Both the position numbers and the translations under genes were made by a program. This document shows, in pieces, positions 1 to 8,712 of a stretch of 51,866 nt of DNA (positions within the stretch are counted from its first letter, which is position 1; every line of letters starts with the position of its first letter). The notes below the pieces were generated by a model. It searched no databases. It had not been told where the DNA came from and saw only the letters and a program-made list of their open reading frames with translations. Origin of the DNA: Flavobacteriales bacterium. GTDB lineage: Bacteria > Bacteroidota > Bacteroidia > Flavobacteriales_D > Sanyastnellaceae. The DNA is taken from the NCBI GenBank assembly GCA_002862785.1, contig PKDZ01000029.1:1-51866 (forward strand), written 5' to 3'.

Positions 1-133
1 AACATGGCGACACGGGAAGGTGGGGGCAAGACGTTCATTGGATCGAGGCGTTTGGGTGGGTTCCCAATTAGCCTCGCATCGAGGACGGTTCCGGTGACGT
101 CAGTCAGCCGGAGAGATGACAATTGTTAGTGCT
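1..133. other. Left-edge intergenic stretch
   Basis: I can support no gene here. On the minus strand an ATG at 38-36 opens a frame that runs off the left edge after 12 codons, so the start of a leftward gene may lie here, but this is too short to judge. A small perfect hairpin (CCTCG, loop, CGAGG) lies at 72-84, downstream of the minus-strand exporter stop. It has no T-run and is a poor terminator candidate. Confidence 0.3.
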
Positions 134-2581
134 TCAGCCCCGGCTCCCCGGGTTGCCCACATCGACCGTGAGCTCCTCAATGTCGACGTCGTCTTCCTCA
201 TCGATGATCTCGATCAGCGGCTCCTTGAAGGTCTGGGCCGTGATGTAGCGCTCGAAACCAAGCAGCATCGAGGGCAGCAGGACGAGGTTGGTCAGCATGG
301 CCACGAGCAACGTCGTGGAGACGAGGATGCCGAGGGCCCGCGTGCCTTCAAAGTCCGAGGCGAAGAACATCAGGAAGCCGAAGAAGAGCACGATGCTGGT
401 GTACATCATGGACACCCCGGTCTCCCGGACGGCGAGCAGGACCGCCTCGCGCATGTTCCACCCTTGGAGGTCAAGCTCCTGCCGGTATTTGGCCAGCAAG
501 TGAATGGTGTCGTCCACGGAAATGCCGAAGGCGATGCTAAAGACGAGCAGGGTGCTCGGCTTGAGGGCGATGCCGAAGAAACCCATCACGGCAGCGGTGA
601 AGATGAGTGGCACGAGGTTGGGCAGCAGGCTGATGGCCACCATCCGCGCGCTGCGGAACAGAATGGACATCACCGTGGCGATGACGAGCACGGCGAGGGC
701 GAGCGACACGAAGAGGTTCTTGACGAGGTAGGTGGTGCCCTCCACGAAAACGACGCTCGTGCCGGTCAGGGTCACCTTGTGGTCCTCCGGTGGGAAGATG
801 CTGTCGATGCGCAGGCGAAGACGGTCAGTCAATTCGCCCATCTCCCGGGTGCCGATGTCGGCCACCTGGGCGGTCACGCGGATGGTCGTCTTGGCGGAAT
901 CGACAAAGCGGCCCCCGCCTCCGATGCCCGTGCCGCTGGTTCCCGTCAGGTAGGGTCCCATGAAGCTCTGCTCCCGACGGGTGGGCAAGGCGTAGCGCGA
1001 CGGGTTGCCCCGGAAGAAGCCCTGTTTGGCCAGCTTCAGACCGTCCACGAGGGACACCGAACGGGACAATTGTGGCTCCTTGGACAGCACGCGCTGAAGC
1101 CGTTCGACCTTCTTGAGGAAGGCGAGCTGGGTGACGCGGCCCGGATTGTCCGTCTCGATCATGACCTCGAAGGGCATCACCCCTCCGAAACGGTCCTCGA
1201 ACCAGTGGAGGTCCATGAGGATGGCATCCTCCTGCGGCAGGTCTCCGGCCACGTTGCCCGTCACCTTCATGAGTGAGATGCCGATGCCGCCGAGCACCAA
1301 CACACCGGCCGTCACGAGGTACACCGCGCGGCGGTGGTGGCTGACCATCCGCTCGAGGCGATGCACCACGAGGTAGACCCAGCGCCGGTCGAGGTGGCGC
1401 ACGTGGCGGCGGCGCGGCGGCGGAAGCCAGCTGAACACGGCGGGGATGATCAGCAGCGAGATGCAGAACATCGCCAGGATGTTGACCGAGGCAATCACGC
1501 CGAACTGCTGGAGCACATCGCTCGTGGTGAACATGAAGGCCGCGAAGCCGAGCGCCGTCGTGGCGTTCGTCATGAAGGTGGCGTTGCCCACCTTCCGGAC
1601 CATCCGCGTCAGGGCGAGCGCCTTGTTGCCGTGGCGCTTGTATTCCGCGTGGTACTTGTTGAGCAGGTAAATGCAATTGGGCACCCCAATCACAATCATC
1701 AGTGGGGGAATGAGCCCCATCAGCGCCGTCAGCTTGTAATCGAACAGGACAATGCTGCCCAGCGACCAGACGACCCCCGTGCCCACCACGAGCATGCAGA
1801 CGGCCATGACGACCACGTTGCGGAAGAACAGGAGTAGCAGCAGGGCCGTCACGATGGCAGCCAGGGCGATGAAGAGCCCCAGCTCGCGCTTGATCTTGGT
1901 CGTGACCTCCGTGCGGATGTACGGCAAGCCCGACACGTGGACATCGACCCCGGTCTGCGCCTCGAACCGTTCCACCTCCTCCACCAGCAACTCCACGCTG
2001 CGCCCGCGGTTCTCCGAATTGAAAAGCGGCGCATTGACGTAGACCATCTGGATGGTCGCCTCGCTCTCCGTGTGAAGGAAGCCCTCATAAAACGGCAAGG
2101 ATCGCAGGCGATCAAGCGTGCTGTCGAGGGTGGCCTGATCCACGGGCATTGACCGGAACACCGGCTCCATCACGAAGGACTTTGGGTCGTCCACCCGGAC
2201 GAGTTCCACCGCCGTCCGGAAGCCGAAAACACTGTCGACCACGTGGACCTCCCAAGGGGTGCCATCGGGCTTCAGGCTGTCCACCGGCACCTGCACCGCG
2301 CGGAGTACAGAGTCGAGGTCCCACCAGGCCCGAAAGACCTCCAAGCTGTCGAGCCGGCCGTCCTCGATGCCGAGGGCGACCACGTTGCCCTCTTCCCCGA
2401 ATTCCTCGAGGAAATCGTGGTAGGCCATCAGGGCCGGATCGTCATCGGGAAGGAGCCCGCCAAACTTGTAGCGGATGCCCAGCTCGTCGATCCGCGTGGC
2501 CATGCCGGCCGTGATCACCGCGAGGGCAATCAGGATGGGGAGGCGTCCCCTTAGGATGATGGTTGCGAGCCGAGACCACAT
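134..2581 (-). CDS. RND/MMPL-family transporter (SSD-like exporter)
   Basis: An inner-membrane RND-superfamily protein of about 815 residues with the classic two-fold architecture. Each half has one N-terminal membrane helix, a large periplasmic loop (about 32-230 in the first half), then a cluster of about five helices. The helix-4 regions carry the polar residues typical of proton-coupled members, for example SVDDTIHLLAKY in the second half. Substrate cannot be inferred; relatives move lipids, hopanoids or hydrophobic compounds. I prefer ATG at 2581 (MWSRLATIIL), which puts the first helix at the N-terminus; a GTG at 2605 would add eight residues. It is transcribed divergently from lpdA. 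Family assignment is firm; function is not. Confidence 0.85.
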   Translation of the reverse strand: MWSRLATIILRGRLPILIALAVITAGMATRIDELGIRYKFGGLLPDDDPALMAYHDFLEEFGEEGNVVALGIEDGRLDSLEVFRAWWDLDSVLRAVQVPVDSLKPDGTPWEVHVVDSVFGFRTAVELVRVDDPKSFVMEPVFRSMPVDQATLDSTLDRLRSLPFYEGFLHTESEATIQMVYVNAPLFNSENRGRSVELLVEEVERFEAQTGVDVHVSGLPYIRTEVTTKIKRELGLFIALAAIVTALLLLLFFRNVVVMAVCMLVVGTGVVWSLGSIVLFDYKLTALMGLIPPLMIVIGVPNCIYLLNKYHAEYKRHGNKALALTRMVRKVGNATFMTNATTALGFAAFMFTTSDVLQQFGVIASVNILAMFCISLLIIPAVFSWLPPPRRRHVRHLDRRWVYLVVHRLERMVSHHRRAVYLVTAGVLVLGGIGISLMKVTGNVAGDLPQEDAILMDLHWFEDRFGGVMPFEVMIETDNPGRVTQLAFLKKVERLQRVLSKEPQLSRSVSLVDGLKLAKQGFFRGNPSRYALPTRREQSFMGPYLTGTSGTGIGGGGRFVDSAKTTIRVTAQVADIGTREMGELTDRLRLRIDSIFPPEDHKVTLTGTSVVFVEGTTYLVKNLFVSLALAVLVIATVMSILFRSARMVAISLLPNLVPLIFTAAVMGFFGIALKPSTLLVFSIAFGISVDDTIHLLAKYRQELDLQGWNMREAVLLAVRETGVSMMYTSIVLFFGFLMFFASDFEGTRALGILVSTTLLVAMLTNLVLLPSMLLGFERYITAQTFKEPLIEIIDEEDDVDIEELTVDVGNPGSRG

Positions 2582-2644
2582 TGGGAGGCGGCAAAGGAAA
2601 GGCACAAGGCACGAATCAGGGGTGCGGGCCTGCGTAGGCCGGGT

Positions 2645-2652
2645 TACCTTCG
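2645..2652 (+). promoter_or_regulatory. Putative -7 element (TACCTTCG) of lpdA
   Basis: TACCTTCG fits TAnnTTYG, close to the Bacteroidota -7 consensus TAnnTTTG, and ends 21 nt before the lpdA ATG. No clear -33 TTG was found. The same octamer lies just upstream of metG and in the purD/glycosyltransferase intergenic region. Confidence 0.45.
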
Positions 2653-2673
2653 CGGTCCAACCGTTCGCAACCC

Positions 2674-4077
2674 ATGAACCAGTACGACCTCGTGGTCATC
2701 GGCGCCGGCCCCGGCGGATATGTGGCCGCCATCCGCGGCGCCCAACTCGGATACAAGACGGCGCTCATCGAGAAGCGCGGCACCCTCGGTGGCACCTGCC
2801 TCAACGTCGGGTGCATCCCGTCCAAGGCTCTGCTCGACAGCTCGGAGCATTACCTCAAGGCGAGCAAGGAGTTTGACCTCCACGGGATCCAGACGGGAGG
2901 GCTGAAGATTGATTTCCCCCGGATGATCGCCCGCAAGCAGGAGGTCGTCGACCAGACCGTCGCCGGCGTGGACTTCCTCATGGAAAAGAATGGCATCACC
3001 GTCCTCAACGGATTCGGCTCCTTCATCGACGCGCACACCCTCGAAGTCAAGAAGGACGGCGGCGAGACGGAGCAAATCAAGGCGGACCGCATCCTGATCG
3101 CCACCGGCAGCGAGCCGGCCAGCCTGCCCTTCATCCAACTCGATGGAGACCGCGTCATCACCTCGACCGAGGCGTTGGAGCTGCCCGCCCTGCCCGAGCA
3201 CATGGTCATCATCGGCGGCGGGGTCATCGGACTCGAGCTCGGCTCGGTCTACGCCCGCCTTGGAACAGAGGTCCACGTGGTGGAATACCAGAACGCCATC
3301 ATCCCGACCATGGACCGCACGATGGGCAAGGAGCTCCAGCGCGCCATGAAGAAGATTGGCGTCAAGTTCCACCTGTCGCATGGCGTGAAAGAGGTGGTCA
3401 ATGCCGGCGACAAGGCCATTGTCAAAGCCGACAACAAGAAGGGTGAGGAAGTCACCTGGGAAGCGGATTACTGCCTCGTGGCGGTGGGCCGCAAGCCGTA
3501 CACCGAGGGCCTGGGGCTCGACAAGGCCGGCATCGCCCTCGATGACCGCGGCCGCGTGGAGGTGGATGGCCACCTGCGCACCGCCCACCCGCACATCTAC
3601 GCCATCGGCGACGTGGTGAAGGGCGCCATGCTCGCCCACAAGGCCGAGGAGGAGGGCATCTACGCCGTCGAGCACATGGCCGGCCAGAAGCCGCACCTCG
3701 ACCACAACCTCATCCCCGGCGTGGTGTACACCTGGCCCGAGGTGGCCGCCGTGGGCCAGACCGAGGAACAACTCAAGGCCGACGGTGTCGCCTACAAGAC
3801 GGGCAGCTTCCCGTTCAAGGCCTCGGGTCGCGCCCGCGCTTCGATGGACACCGACGGCGTGGTCAAGGTCCTCGCCCACCAGGAGACCGACGAGATCCTG
3901 GGCGTGCACATCTGCGGCCCGCGTGCTGCGGACATGATCGCCGAGGCCGTGGTGGCCATGGAGTACCGTGCCACAGCGGAAGATGTGGCCCGCATGAGCC
4001 ATGCTCACCCCACGTTCACCGAGGCCGTCAAGGAGGCCGCCTTGGCCGCAACCGGCGACCGCGCGCTGCACATCTGA
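2674..4077 (+). CDS. lpdA: Dihydrolipoyl dehydrogenase
   Basis: The E3 flavoprotein of the 2-oxo acid dehydrogenase complexes, which reoxidises dihydrolipoamide with NAD+. All hallmarks are visible. The FAD-binding GAGPGGY is at about 10-16. The redox disulfide is in GGTCLNVGCIPSK (Cys42 and Cys47). The NAD-binding GGGVIGLELG follows, then an ATG/AIGD FAD site, and the C-terminal HAHPTFTE supplies the catalytic His445-Glu450 pair. The 467-residue length is normal. No E1 or E2 gene is adjacent, as is common in Bacteroidota. The ATG follows a TACCTTCG element. Confidence 0.97.
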   Translation: MNQYDLVVIGAGPGGYVAAIRGAQLGYKTALIEKRGTLGGTCLNVGCIPSKALLDSSEHYLKASKEFDLHGIQTGGLKIDFPRMIARKQEVVDQTVAGVDFLMEKNGITVLNGFGSFIDAHTLEVKKDGGETEQIKADRILIATGSEPASLPFIQLDGDRVITSTEALELPALPEHMVIIGGGVIGLELGSVYARLGTEVHVVEYQNAIIPTMDRTMGKELQRAMKKIGVKFHLSHGVKEVVNAGDKAIVKADNKKGEEVTWEADYCLVAVGRKPYTEGLGLDKAGIALDDRGRVEVDGHLRTAHPHIYAIGDVVKGAMLAHKAEEEGIYAVEHMAGQKPHLDHNLIPGVVYTWPEVAAVGQTEEQLKADGVAYKTGSFPFKASGRARASMDTDGVVKVLAHQETDEILGVHICGPRAADMIAEAVVAMEYRATAEDVARMSHAHPTFTEAVKEAALAATGDRALHI

Positions 4078-4140
4078 CCGGACGAGCGAACCCGGCCGCG
4101 GTGGGGTTGTTCCCCCTGCGAAACCGCATTGGCATATACG

Positions 4141-5175
4141 ATGAAGACCGGCATCCTCCTGATCAACCTCGGCACCCCGGACAACCCCGGGCCCGGTGCC
4201 GTCGGACGCTACCTCACGGAATTCCTGTCCGACGGGCGCGTCATCGACATCCCCTGGCTGCCCCGTCAGATCTTGGTGCGCGGCATCATTTCTCCGCTCC
4301 GCCGGTTCCGGAGCTCCCGCGAATACAAGAAGGTCTGGACGGACAAAGGCTCGCCACTTCTGCTCCACGGCGAAGAACTGACCCGCAAGGTGTCGGCCCG
4401 CTGCGCTGCCCTCGCTGAGCAGCACCCGGAGCTCGGTGAGCTGCACGTGCACTTCGCGATGCGTTACCAGAATCCGGGCATGCCGAAGGTGCTCAACGAC
4501 ATGCGGCAGTGCGGCTACGACCGCATCGTCATTCTTCCACTGTATGCTCAGTACGCGTCGGCCACCACCGGCAGCACGCTCGAGGAGGCCATGCGCCTCA
4601 TCTCGAAGTGGTACGTCATCCCCGCGGTCCGGATGGTCAGCCAATACTGGGACGACGAGGGCTACCTCTCCTGCTTCGAGGCCCGGGCGCGGAAGTTTGA
4701 CCTCGACAGCTACGACCACATCCTGTTCAGCTACCACGGCGTGCCAACGCGGCAGGTGGACAAGGTCTACGAGGACCGGCGCTGTGCCAACCACAGCTGC
4801 GAATCGGAGATCAACGAGGAGAACAAGTTTTGCTACAAAGCGACGTGCTACGCCACCACGCGGGCGCTGGCCGAGCGCCTGGGCATCCCGGAGGACCGCT
4901 ACACCGTGGCCTTCCAGAGCCGCCTCGACAAGAAGTGGTTGACGCCGTTCAGCGACAAGGTCGTCGAGGAGCGGGCCAAGGCCGGAGACAAGCGCCTGCT
5001 CGTCTTCTCCCCGGCCTTCGTGGCGGACTGTCTCGAAACGACAGTGGAGATTGGCGAGGAGTACGTCGAGATCTTTGAAGAGGATGGAGGCGAGCACCTC
5101 GACCTCGTGCCGAGCCTCAATGCCGAAGACGACTGGGCCGATGCGGTGACCGACCTCATCCGGCGCCATCTTTGA
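4141..5175 (+). CDS. hemH: Ferrochelatase
   Basis: Inserts Fe2+ into protoporphyrin IX (or coproporphyrin) as the last or near-last step of heme synthesis. The 344-residue protein begins MKTGILLINLGTPDNPG. It has the catalytic His in FSYHGVP and the conserved acidic segment FVADCLETTVEI. The Cys-rich insertion, CANHSC followed by CYKATC, gives four cysteines just after the active-site His. Similar cysteines occur in some bacterial ferrochelatases, where certain members bind a [2Fe-2S] cluster; whether this one does is inference. ATG at 4141 is chosen over a TTG four codons upstream. The stop overlaps the start of pabB, which suggests translational coupling. Confidence 0.96.
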   Translation: MKTGILLINLGTPDNPGPGAVGRYLTEFLSDGRVIDIPWLPRQILVRGIISPLRRFRSSREYKKVWTDKGSPLLLHGEELTRKVSARCAALAEQHPELGELHVHFAMRYQNPGMPKVLNDMRQCGYDRIVILPLYAQYASATTGSTLEEAMRLISKWYVIPAVRMVSQYWDDEGYLSCFEARARKFDLDSYDHILFSYHGVPTRQVDKVYEDRRCANHSCESEINEENKFCYKATCYATTRALAERLGIPEDRYTVAFQSRLDKKWLTPFSDKVVEERAKAGDKRLLVFSPAFVADCLETTVEIGEEYVEIFEEDGGEHLDLVPSLNAEDDWADAVTDLIRRHL

Positions 5176-6527
5176 AGGTGCCCTTGACCGAGCCTTCCCT
5201 TTCCCTGCCGAACCTGACCAGCCTCGCCGCTGACCGGCCCTGGCTGCTGCTCGATGCCGCCGAGGGGGAGAACGGTCTGCACGGATTCCTCATCGCCGGT
5301 GTTCGACGCACCCTCGATTTGCCTTCTGCTGACCCTACAGCCTACGATCGCATCGCTGAGTTCGTGGGGTCGGGCAAGGGACGGTGCTTCGGATGGATCG
5401 GCTACGACCAACTGCGCGCCCACCCTCTCCTCGACCTGCCCAACCAGCCCCAGGCGGCGGTGCGCCTCCCGGTGGTCCATTGGGTCGAACCGGCCGGCAT
5501 CCTCGCCTTCCGGGGAACGGGGCCCGCGGCGCAACTCGATTGGCTGGTGCAACCGAATGCTGAATTGGCCGGCCGAATGGAACGGGCCCTGTGCTCGCGG
5601 AACGGTGAGCCCGAGGCCTCGCCGTCCAACGCAGACGTCGTTCTGGGCCAAAGTGGCCTCGACGCCGAGCAATACCGTCAGGCCTTCGAACGGGTTCACG
5701 CGCACATTCTTCGCGGGGACATCTACGAGTTGAACCTCTGTCGGGAAATCCATGGACCGCTGCCAGACAGGTGGTGCCCGGACCGGGCTTTCCAGCGACT
5801 CACCGCCAAGACCTCCGCTCCTTTCAGTGCTCGACTCCATTGGAACGGGGTCGACATCCTTTGTGCCAGCCCTGAGCGGTTCCTTCGCCGCGAGGGCGAC
5901 CGGCTCATCAGTCAGCCGATCAAGGGCACGGCCCCGCGCGACGCCGATGCGGTGCGCGATGCCGCCATCGCTGAGGCCTTGAGGACCGACCCCAAGGAGC
6001 GCGCCGAAAACGTGATGATCACAGACCTCGTGCGGAACGACCTGAGCCAAGTCGCCCGGCCGGCGACCGTAGAGGTCGAGGAGCTCTGCGGCATCCACAG
6101 CTTCCGCAACGTTCACCAGATGGTTTCCACCGTGTCCTGCACCGTGAGGGAGGGCCGGGGGTTTGCCGACATCCTCGCCGCCGCCTTTCCGATGGGCAGC
6201 ATGACCGGGGCACCCAAGATCCGCGCCATGGAAATCACCGCCGAGGTGGAACCTGTCCGTCGGGGACTGTACTCCGGCGCCATCGGATGGGCGGATCCGG
6301 ATGGCCGAGGAGGTGTGGGGGATTTCGACCTCAATGTGGTCATCCGAACCGCCCTGGCCGACCGCACCTCCGGGAGATGGAGCGTCCACGTGGGTGGGGC
6401 CATCACCGCCTTGGCCCGCGCGGAGGCCGAATGGGAGGAGACCCGCCTCAAAGCCCGGGCCGTCTTGGACGCCCTCGATGCCGCGGAAGCCACGGAATCT
6501 GCGACCTTGCCGGTCGATGGCCGCTGA
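5172..6527 (+). CDS. pabB: Aminodeoxychorismate synthase component I (chorismate-binding)
   Basis: Converts chorismate and ammonia into 4-amino-4-deoxychorismate for folate synthesis. The chorismate-binding domain fills the C-terminal two thirds, with PIKGTAPR (Lys251). PIKGT is the PabB signature, whereas anthranilate synthase TrpE normally has PIAGT; this is the main reason for calling PabB. Further conserved blocks are NVMITDLVRNDLS, GSMTGAPK and YSGAIGW. The start is non-ATG: TTG at 5172, overlapping the hemH stop, or GTG at 5178. The 3' end overlaps tilS. No glutaminase subunit is seen nearby. Confidence 0.9.
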   Translation: MKVPLTEPSLSLPNLTSLAADRPWLLLDAAEGENGLHGFLIAGVRRTLDLPSADPTAYDRIAEFVGSGKGRCFGWIGYDQLRAHPLLDLPNQPQAAVRLPVVHWVEPAGILAFRGTGPAAQLDWLVQPNAELAGRMERALCSRNGEPEASPSNADVVLGQSGLDAEQYRQAFERVHAHILRGDIYELNLCREIHGPLPDRWCPDRAFQRLTAKTSAPFSARLHWNGVDILCASPERFLRREGDRLISQPIKGTAPRDADAVRDAAIAEALRTDPKERAENVMITDLVRNDLSQVARPATVEVEELCGIHSFRNVHQMVSTVSCTVREGRGFADILAAAFPMGSMTGAPKIRAMEITAEVEPVRRGLYSGAIGWADPDGRGGVGDFDLNVVIRTALADRTSGRWSVHVGGAITALARAEAEWEETRLKARAVLDALDAAEATESATLPVDGR

Positions 6528-7875
6528 CTGGACCCCCCTGACCGATGCCCTTCGGGCTCTGCTGTCGGAGCACGGCCTGTCCGAATCGCACCCTGTGGCT
6601 GTGGCCGTGTCCGGCGGTGCGGACTCGATGGCCCTGCTCCACGCGGCCTGTGCCGTGTCGTCAGAAGTGACCGTGCTGCATGTCGATCACGGGCTTCGGG
6701 AACAATCCAACCAAGACCGGCAATTCGTGGAAGCCGCTGCCGTGTCATTGGGATGTCGATTCGAGGCCCAGGTTCTGGAGGGTCTGCAGGAGCGTGCCAA
6801 TGCGAAAGGCCTTGGGCTGGAGGCAGCCGCACGGGAAGCACGGTACGGTTGGTTCGCCGACGTGCTCGGGGAAGGCGACGTGCTGCTGACCGGACACCAT
6901 GCCGACGACCAACGGGAAACCCGATTGCTGCATCTCATCCGGGGCGCCCGGCCCGATGCCTGGCGGGGCATGGACGCCTGGACCACGGAACGGGGGTTTG
7001 CCGTGGGACGGCCCTTCCTCGGCCTGTCCCGCTCCGTCCTCCTCGCCAACCTGAGGGAGGCAGGCGTCGCCTGGCGGGAGGACCCTTCCAACGCCGACCC
7101 CCGCCACCTCCGGAACCGCATTCGCCATGAACTCATTCCCCTGCTGGACTCCCTTCGGCCCGGGTGGGATGCGGGACTGGAACGGGCAGCTGGACTCGCT
7201 TCTGAATGGCGGGAAGCCACCTTGACTCTGCTGGAAAACCACCCGCAGGATGTCCTTCCGATCTCCGCGTTGGAGGCGGCTCCGTCTCCGCGCCACATGG
7301 TGTCCGTCTGGTCCGCCCGGCATGGGGCGACCGCAGGTCAACTGGATGCGCTGATGGAATTGGCCGCGCCTGAGACCGAGACCGGAAAGCGATGCGACAC
7401 GCCCACCCACGGCATCGTCAGGGAACGGCAGGAATTGGTGGCCCGCCAGCTGGAATCCCTAGATCACCAGACACAGGTCTTTGACCCCCGAAACGAACCG
7501 GACGGAGAACGACCCACCCCTAGTGGGCGCGTTCGATGGACCGTGAACCACGCGTCGACCCGACCCGAGATCCTGGCTGGAGATGAGATTGCCCAGGTGA
7601 ACCTCGGCGCCCTCAACGGACCCCTCACCGTCAGGCCATGGCGTGCGGGAGACCGGTTGGCTCCCCTCGGGATGGACGGCCACCAGTCCGTGGCGGACAT
7701 CCTCACCCAGCGGAAGGTGGCCCATGGCGACCGGCCCTCGGCGCTTCTCCTCGAGGATGGGCTCGGGACGCCGGTTTGGCTTGTCGGCCACCGAATCGAC
7801 CGCCGCGCCGCTCTGCCCGCTGCATGGCCCGAAGACGGCATGGAGGTCCTCACTTTGCGTTGGGTTGCCGAGTAA
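6517..7875 (+). CDS. tilS: tRNA(Ile)-lysidine synthase
   Basis: Modifies the wobble C34 of tRNA-Ile(CAU) to lysidine so that it reads AUA. The 452-residue protein starts at ATG 6517, overlapping the end of pabB by 11 nt. The PP-loop ATP pyrophosphatase motif SGGADS is at 32-37, followed by HVDHGLR and TGHHADDQRETRLLHL. The C-terminal region (about 350-452) resembles the TilS C-terminal domain, with WRAGDRLAPLGM and a stretch of the pattern VADILTQRKV. A longer in-frame extension upstream lies inside pabB in another frame and is rejected. Confidence 0.93.
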   Translation: MAADWTPLTDALRALLSEHGLSESHPVAVAVSGGADSMALLHAACAVSSEVTVLHVDHGLREQSNQDRQFVEAAAVSLGCRFEAQVLEGLQERANAKGLGLEAAAREARYGWFADVLGEGDVLLTGHHADDQRETRLLHLIRGARPDAWRGMDAWTTERGFAVGRPFLGLSRSVLLANLREAGVAWREDPSNADPRHLRNRIRHELIPLLDSLRPGWDAGLERAAGLASEWREATLTLLENHPQDVLPISALEAAPSPRHMVSVWSARHGATAGQLDALMELAAPETETGKRCDTPTHGIVRERQELVARQLESLDHQTQVFDPRNEPDGERPTPSGRVRWTVNHASTRPEILAGDEIAQVNLGALNGPLTVRPWRAGDRLAPLGMDGHQSVADILTQRKVAHGDRPSALLLEDGLGTPVWLVGHRIDRRAALPAAWPEDGMEVLTLRWVAE

Positions 7876-7880
7876 ATTTG
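7873..7880 (+). promoter_or_regulatory. Putative -7 element (TAAATTTG) of yhhQ
   Basis: An exact TAnnTTTG match that overlaps the tilS stop codon and ends only 7 nt before the yhhQ ATG. A TTTG lies 15 nt upstream, shorter than the usual spacing. If used, transcription would begin at or next to the start codon. Confidence 0.45.
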
Positions 7881-7887
7881 CCCCCCG

Positions 7888-8622
7888 ATGACGCCGAATG
7901 CCTCCCCGGAACTGGCCGCCCCCAAGGCCCTTGCCGAACCCAAAGACCGGGAATTTGCCCTCGGCCTGTACCTCGTTCTGGCGGCCCTGTTCGTCTCGAG
8001 CCTCGTCACCTGCAACCTGGCCTTCCGCAAATTCTTTGCGTGGACCCTGCCCGGTCTCGACTACACCTTCGAAGCCAGCGTGGGCCTGTTGCCCTACCCC
8101 CTGACCTTTCTCGTCACCGACCTCATCAGCGAGGTCTATGGTCGCAAGCGCGCCGATGACGTGGTCAAAGCGGGCCTCGCGGCTTCCCTCCTGACGCTGG
8201 CCGTCATCACCCTCGCCGGTGCCGCACCAGCCACAGCCTGGTCGCCGGTGACTGACGGGGAATTCGACCACGTCTTCGGGCAGACCGCCCTTGCCGTGGG
8301 GGCCTCCATGGCGGCCTACCTGCTCGCCCAGTTTCTCGACGTCCGCATCTTTCACTTCTGGAAGCAACGCACCGGTGGACGCATGCTGTGGCTCCGCAAC
8401 AACTTCTCGACCATCCCCTCCCAGTTCGTGGACACGATGGTCGTGCTGGTTCTGCTGTGCAGCGTCGGCGAAATCGAGTGGAGTCTGTTTGGGGCTCTGC
8501 TGATGAACGGATTCGGCTTCAAGGTCCTCGTGGCCGCCGTCGACACACCGTTGGTCTACCTCGGGGCCGGATGGTTCCGCCGCCGGTTCGGTCTCGAGCC
8601 GGGTCAGGAAATCGCCCTCTGA
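7888..8622 (+). CDS. yhhQ: YhhQ/VUT-family queuosine precursor transporter
   Basis: A 244-residue inner-membrane protein with about six helices. Family hallmarks are an early helix followed by VTCNLAFRKFF, the PLTFLVTDLISEVYGR block, and FVDTMVVLVLL near the end. YhhQ-type carriers import queuosine precursors such as preQ0/preQ1; older annotation calls them DUF165 or VUT. The exact substrate here is inferred from the family. It follows tilS by 12 nt, so the two neighbours both concern tRNA modification, though this may be coincidental. Confidence 0.9.
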   Translation: MTPNASPELAAPKALAEPKDREFALGLYLVLAALFVSSLVTCNLAFRKFFAWTLPGLDYTFEASVGLLPYPLTFLVTDLISEVYGRKRADDVVKAGLAASLLTLAVITLAGAAPATAWSPVTDGEFDHVFGQTALAVGASMAAYLLAQFLDVRIFHFWKQRTGGRMLWLRNNFSTIPSQFVDTMVVLVLLCSVGEIEWSLFGALLMNGFGFKVLVAAVDTPLVYLGAGWFRRRFGLEPGQEIAL

Positions 8623-8712
8623 TAAGACGACACCCTTCGCATGCATTGGCGTTCCGCACGGCGTCCGAGGGCCAATGCGGCATTATCTTCCCGCCCGCAA
8701 AGCAACGTGCCC

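Noticed and set aside
72-84. CCTCG/CGAGG hairpin near the left edge as a terminator for the exporter
   Set aside because: The stem is only 5 bp and has no T-run in either direction.
2644-5169. Long minus-strand open frame (about 840 codons) opposite lpdA and hemH
   Set aside because: It is an antisense shadow of two clear genes. Its residues are His/Gly/Val-rich and without any domain, as expected from GC-rich third positions.
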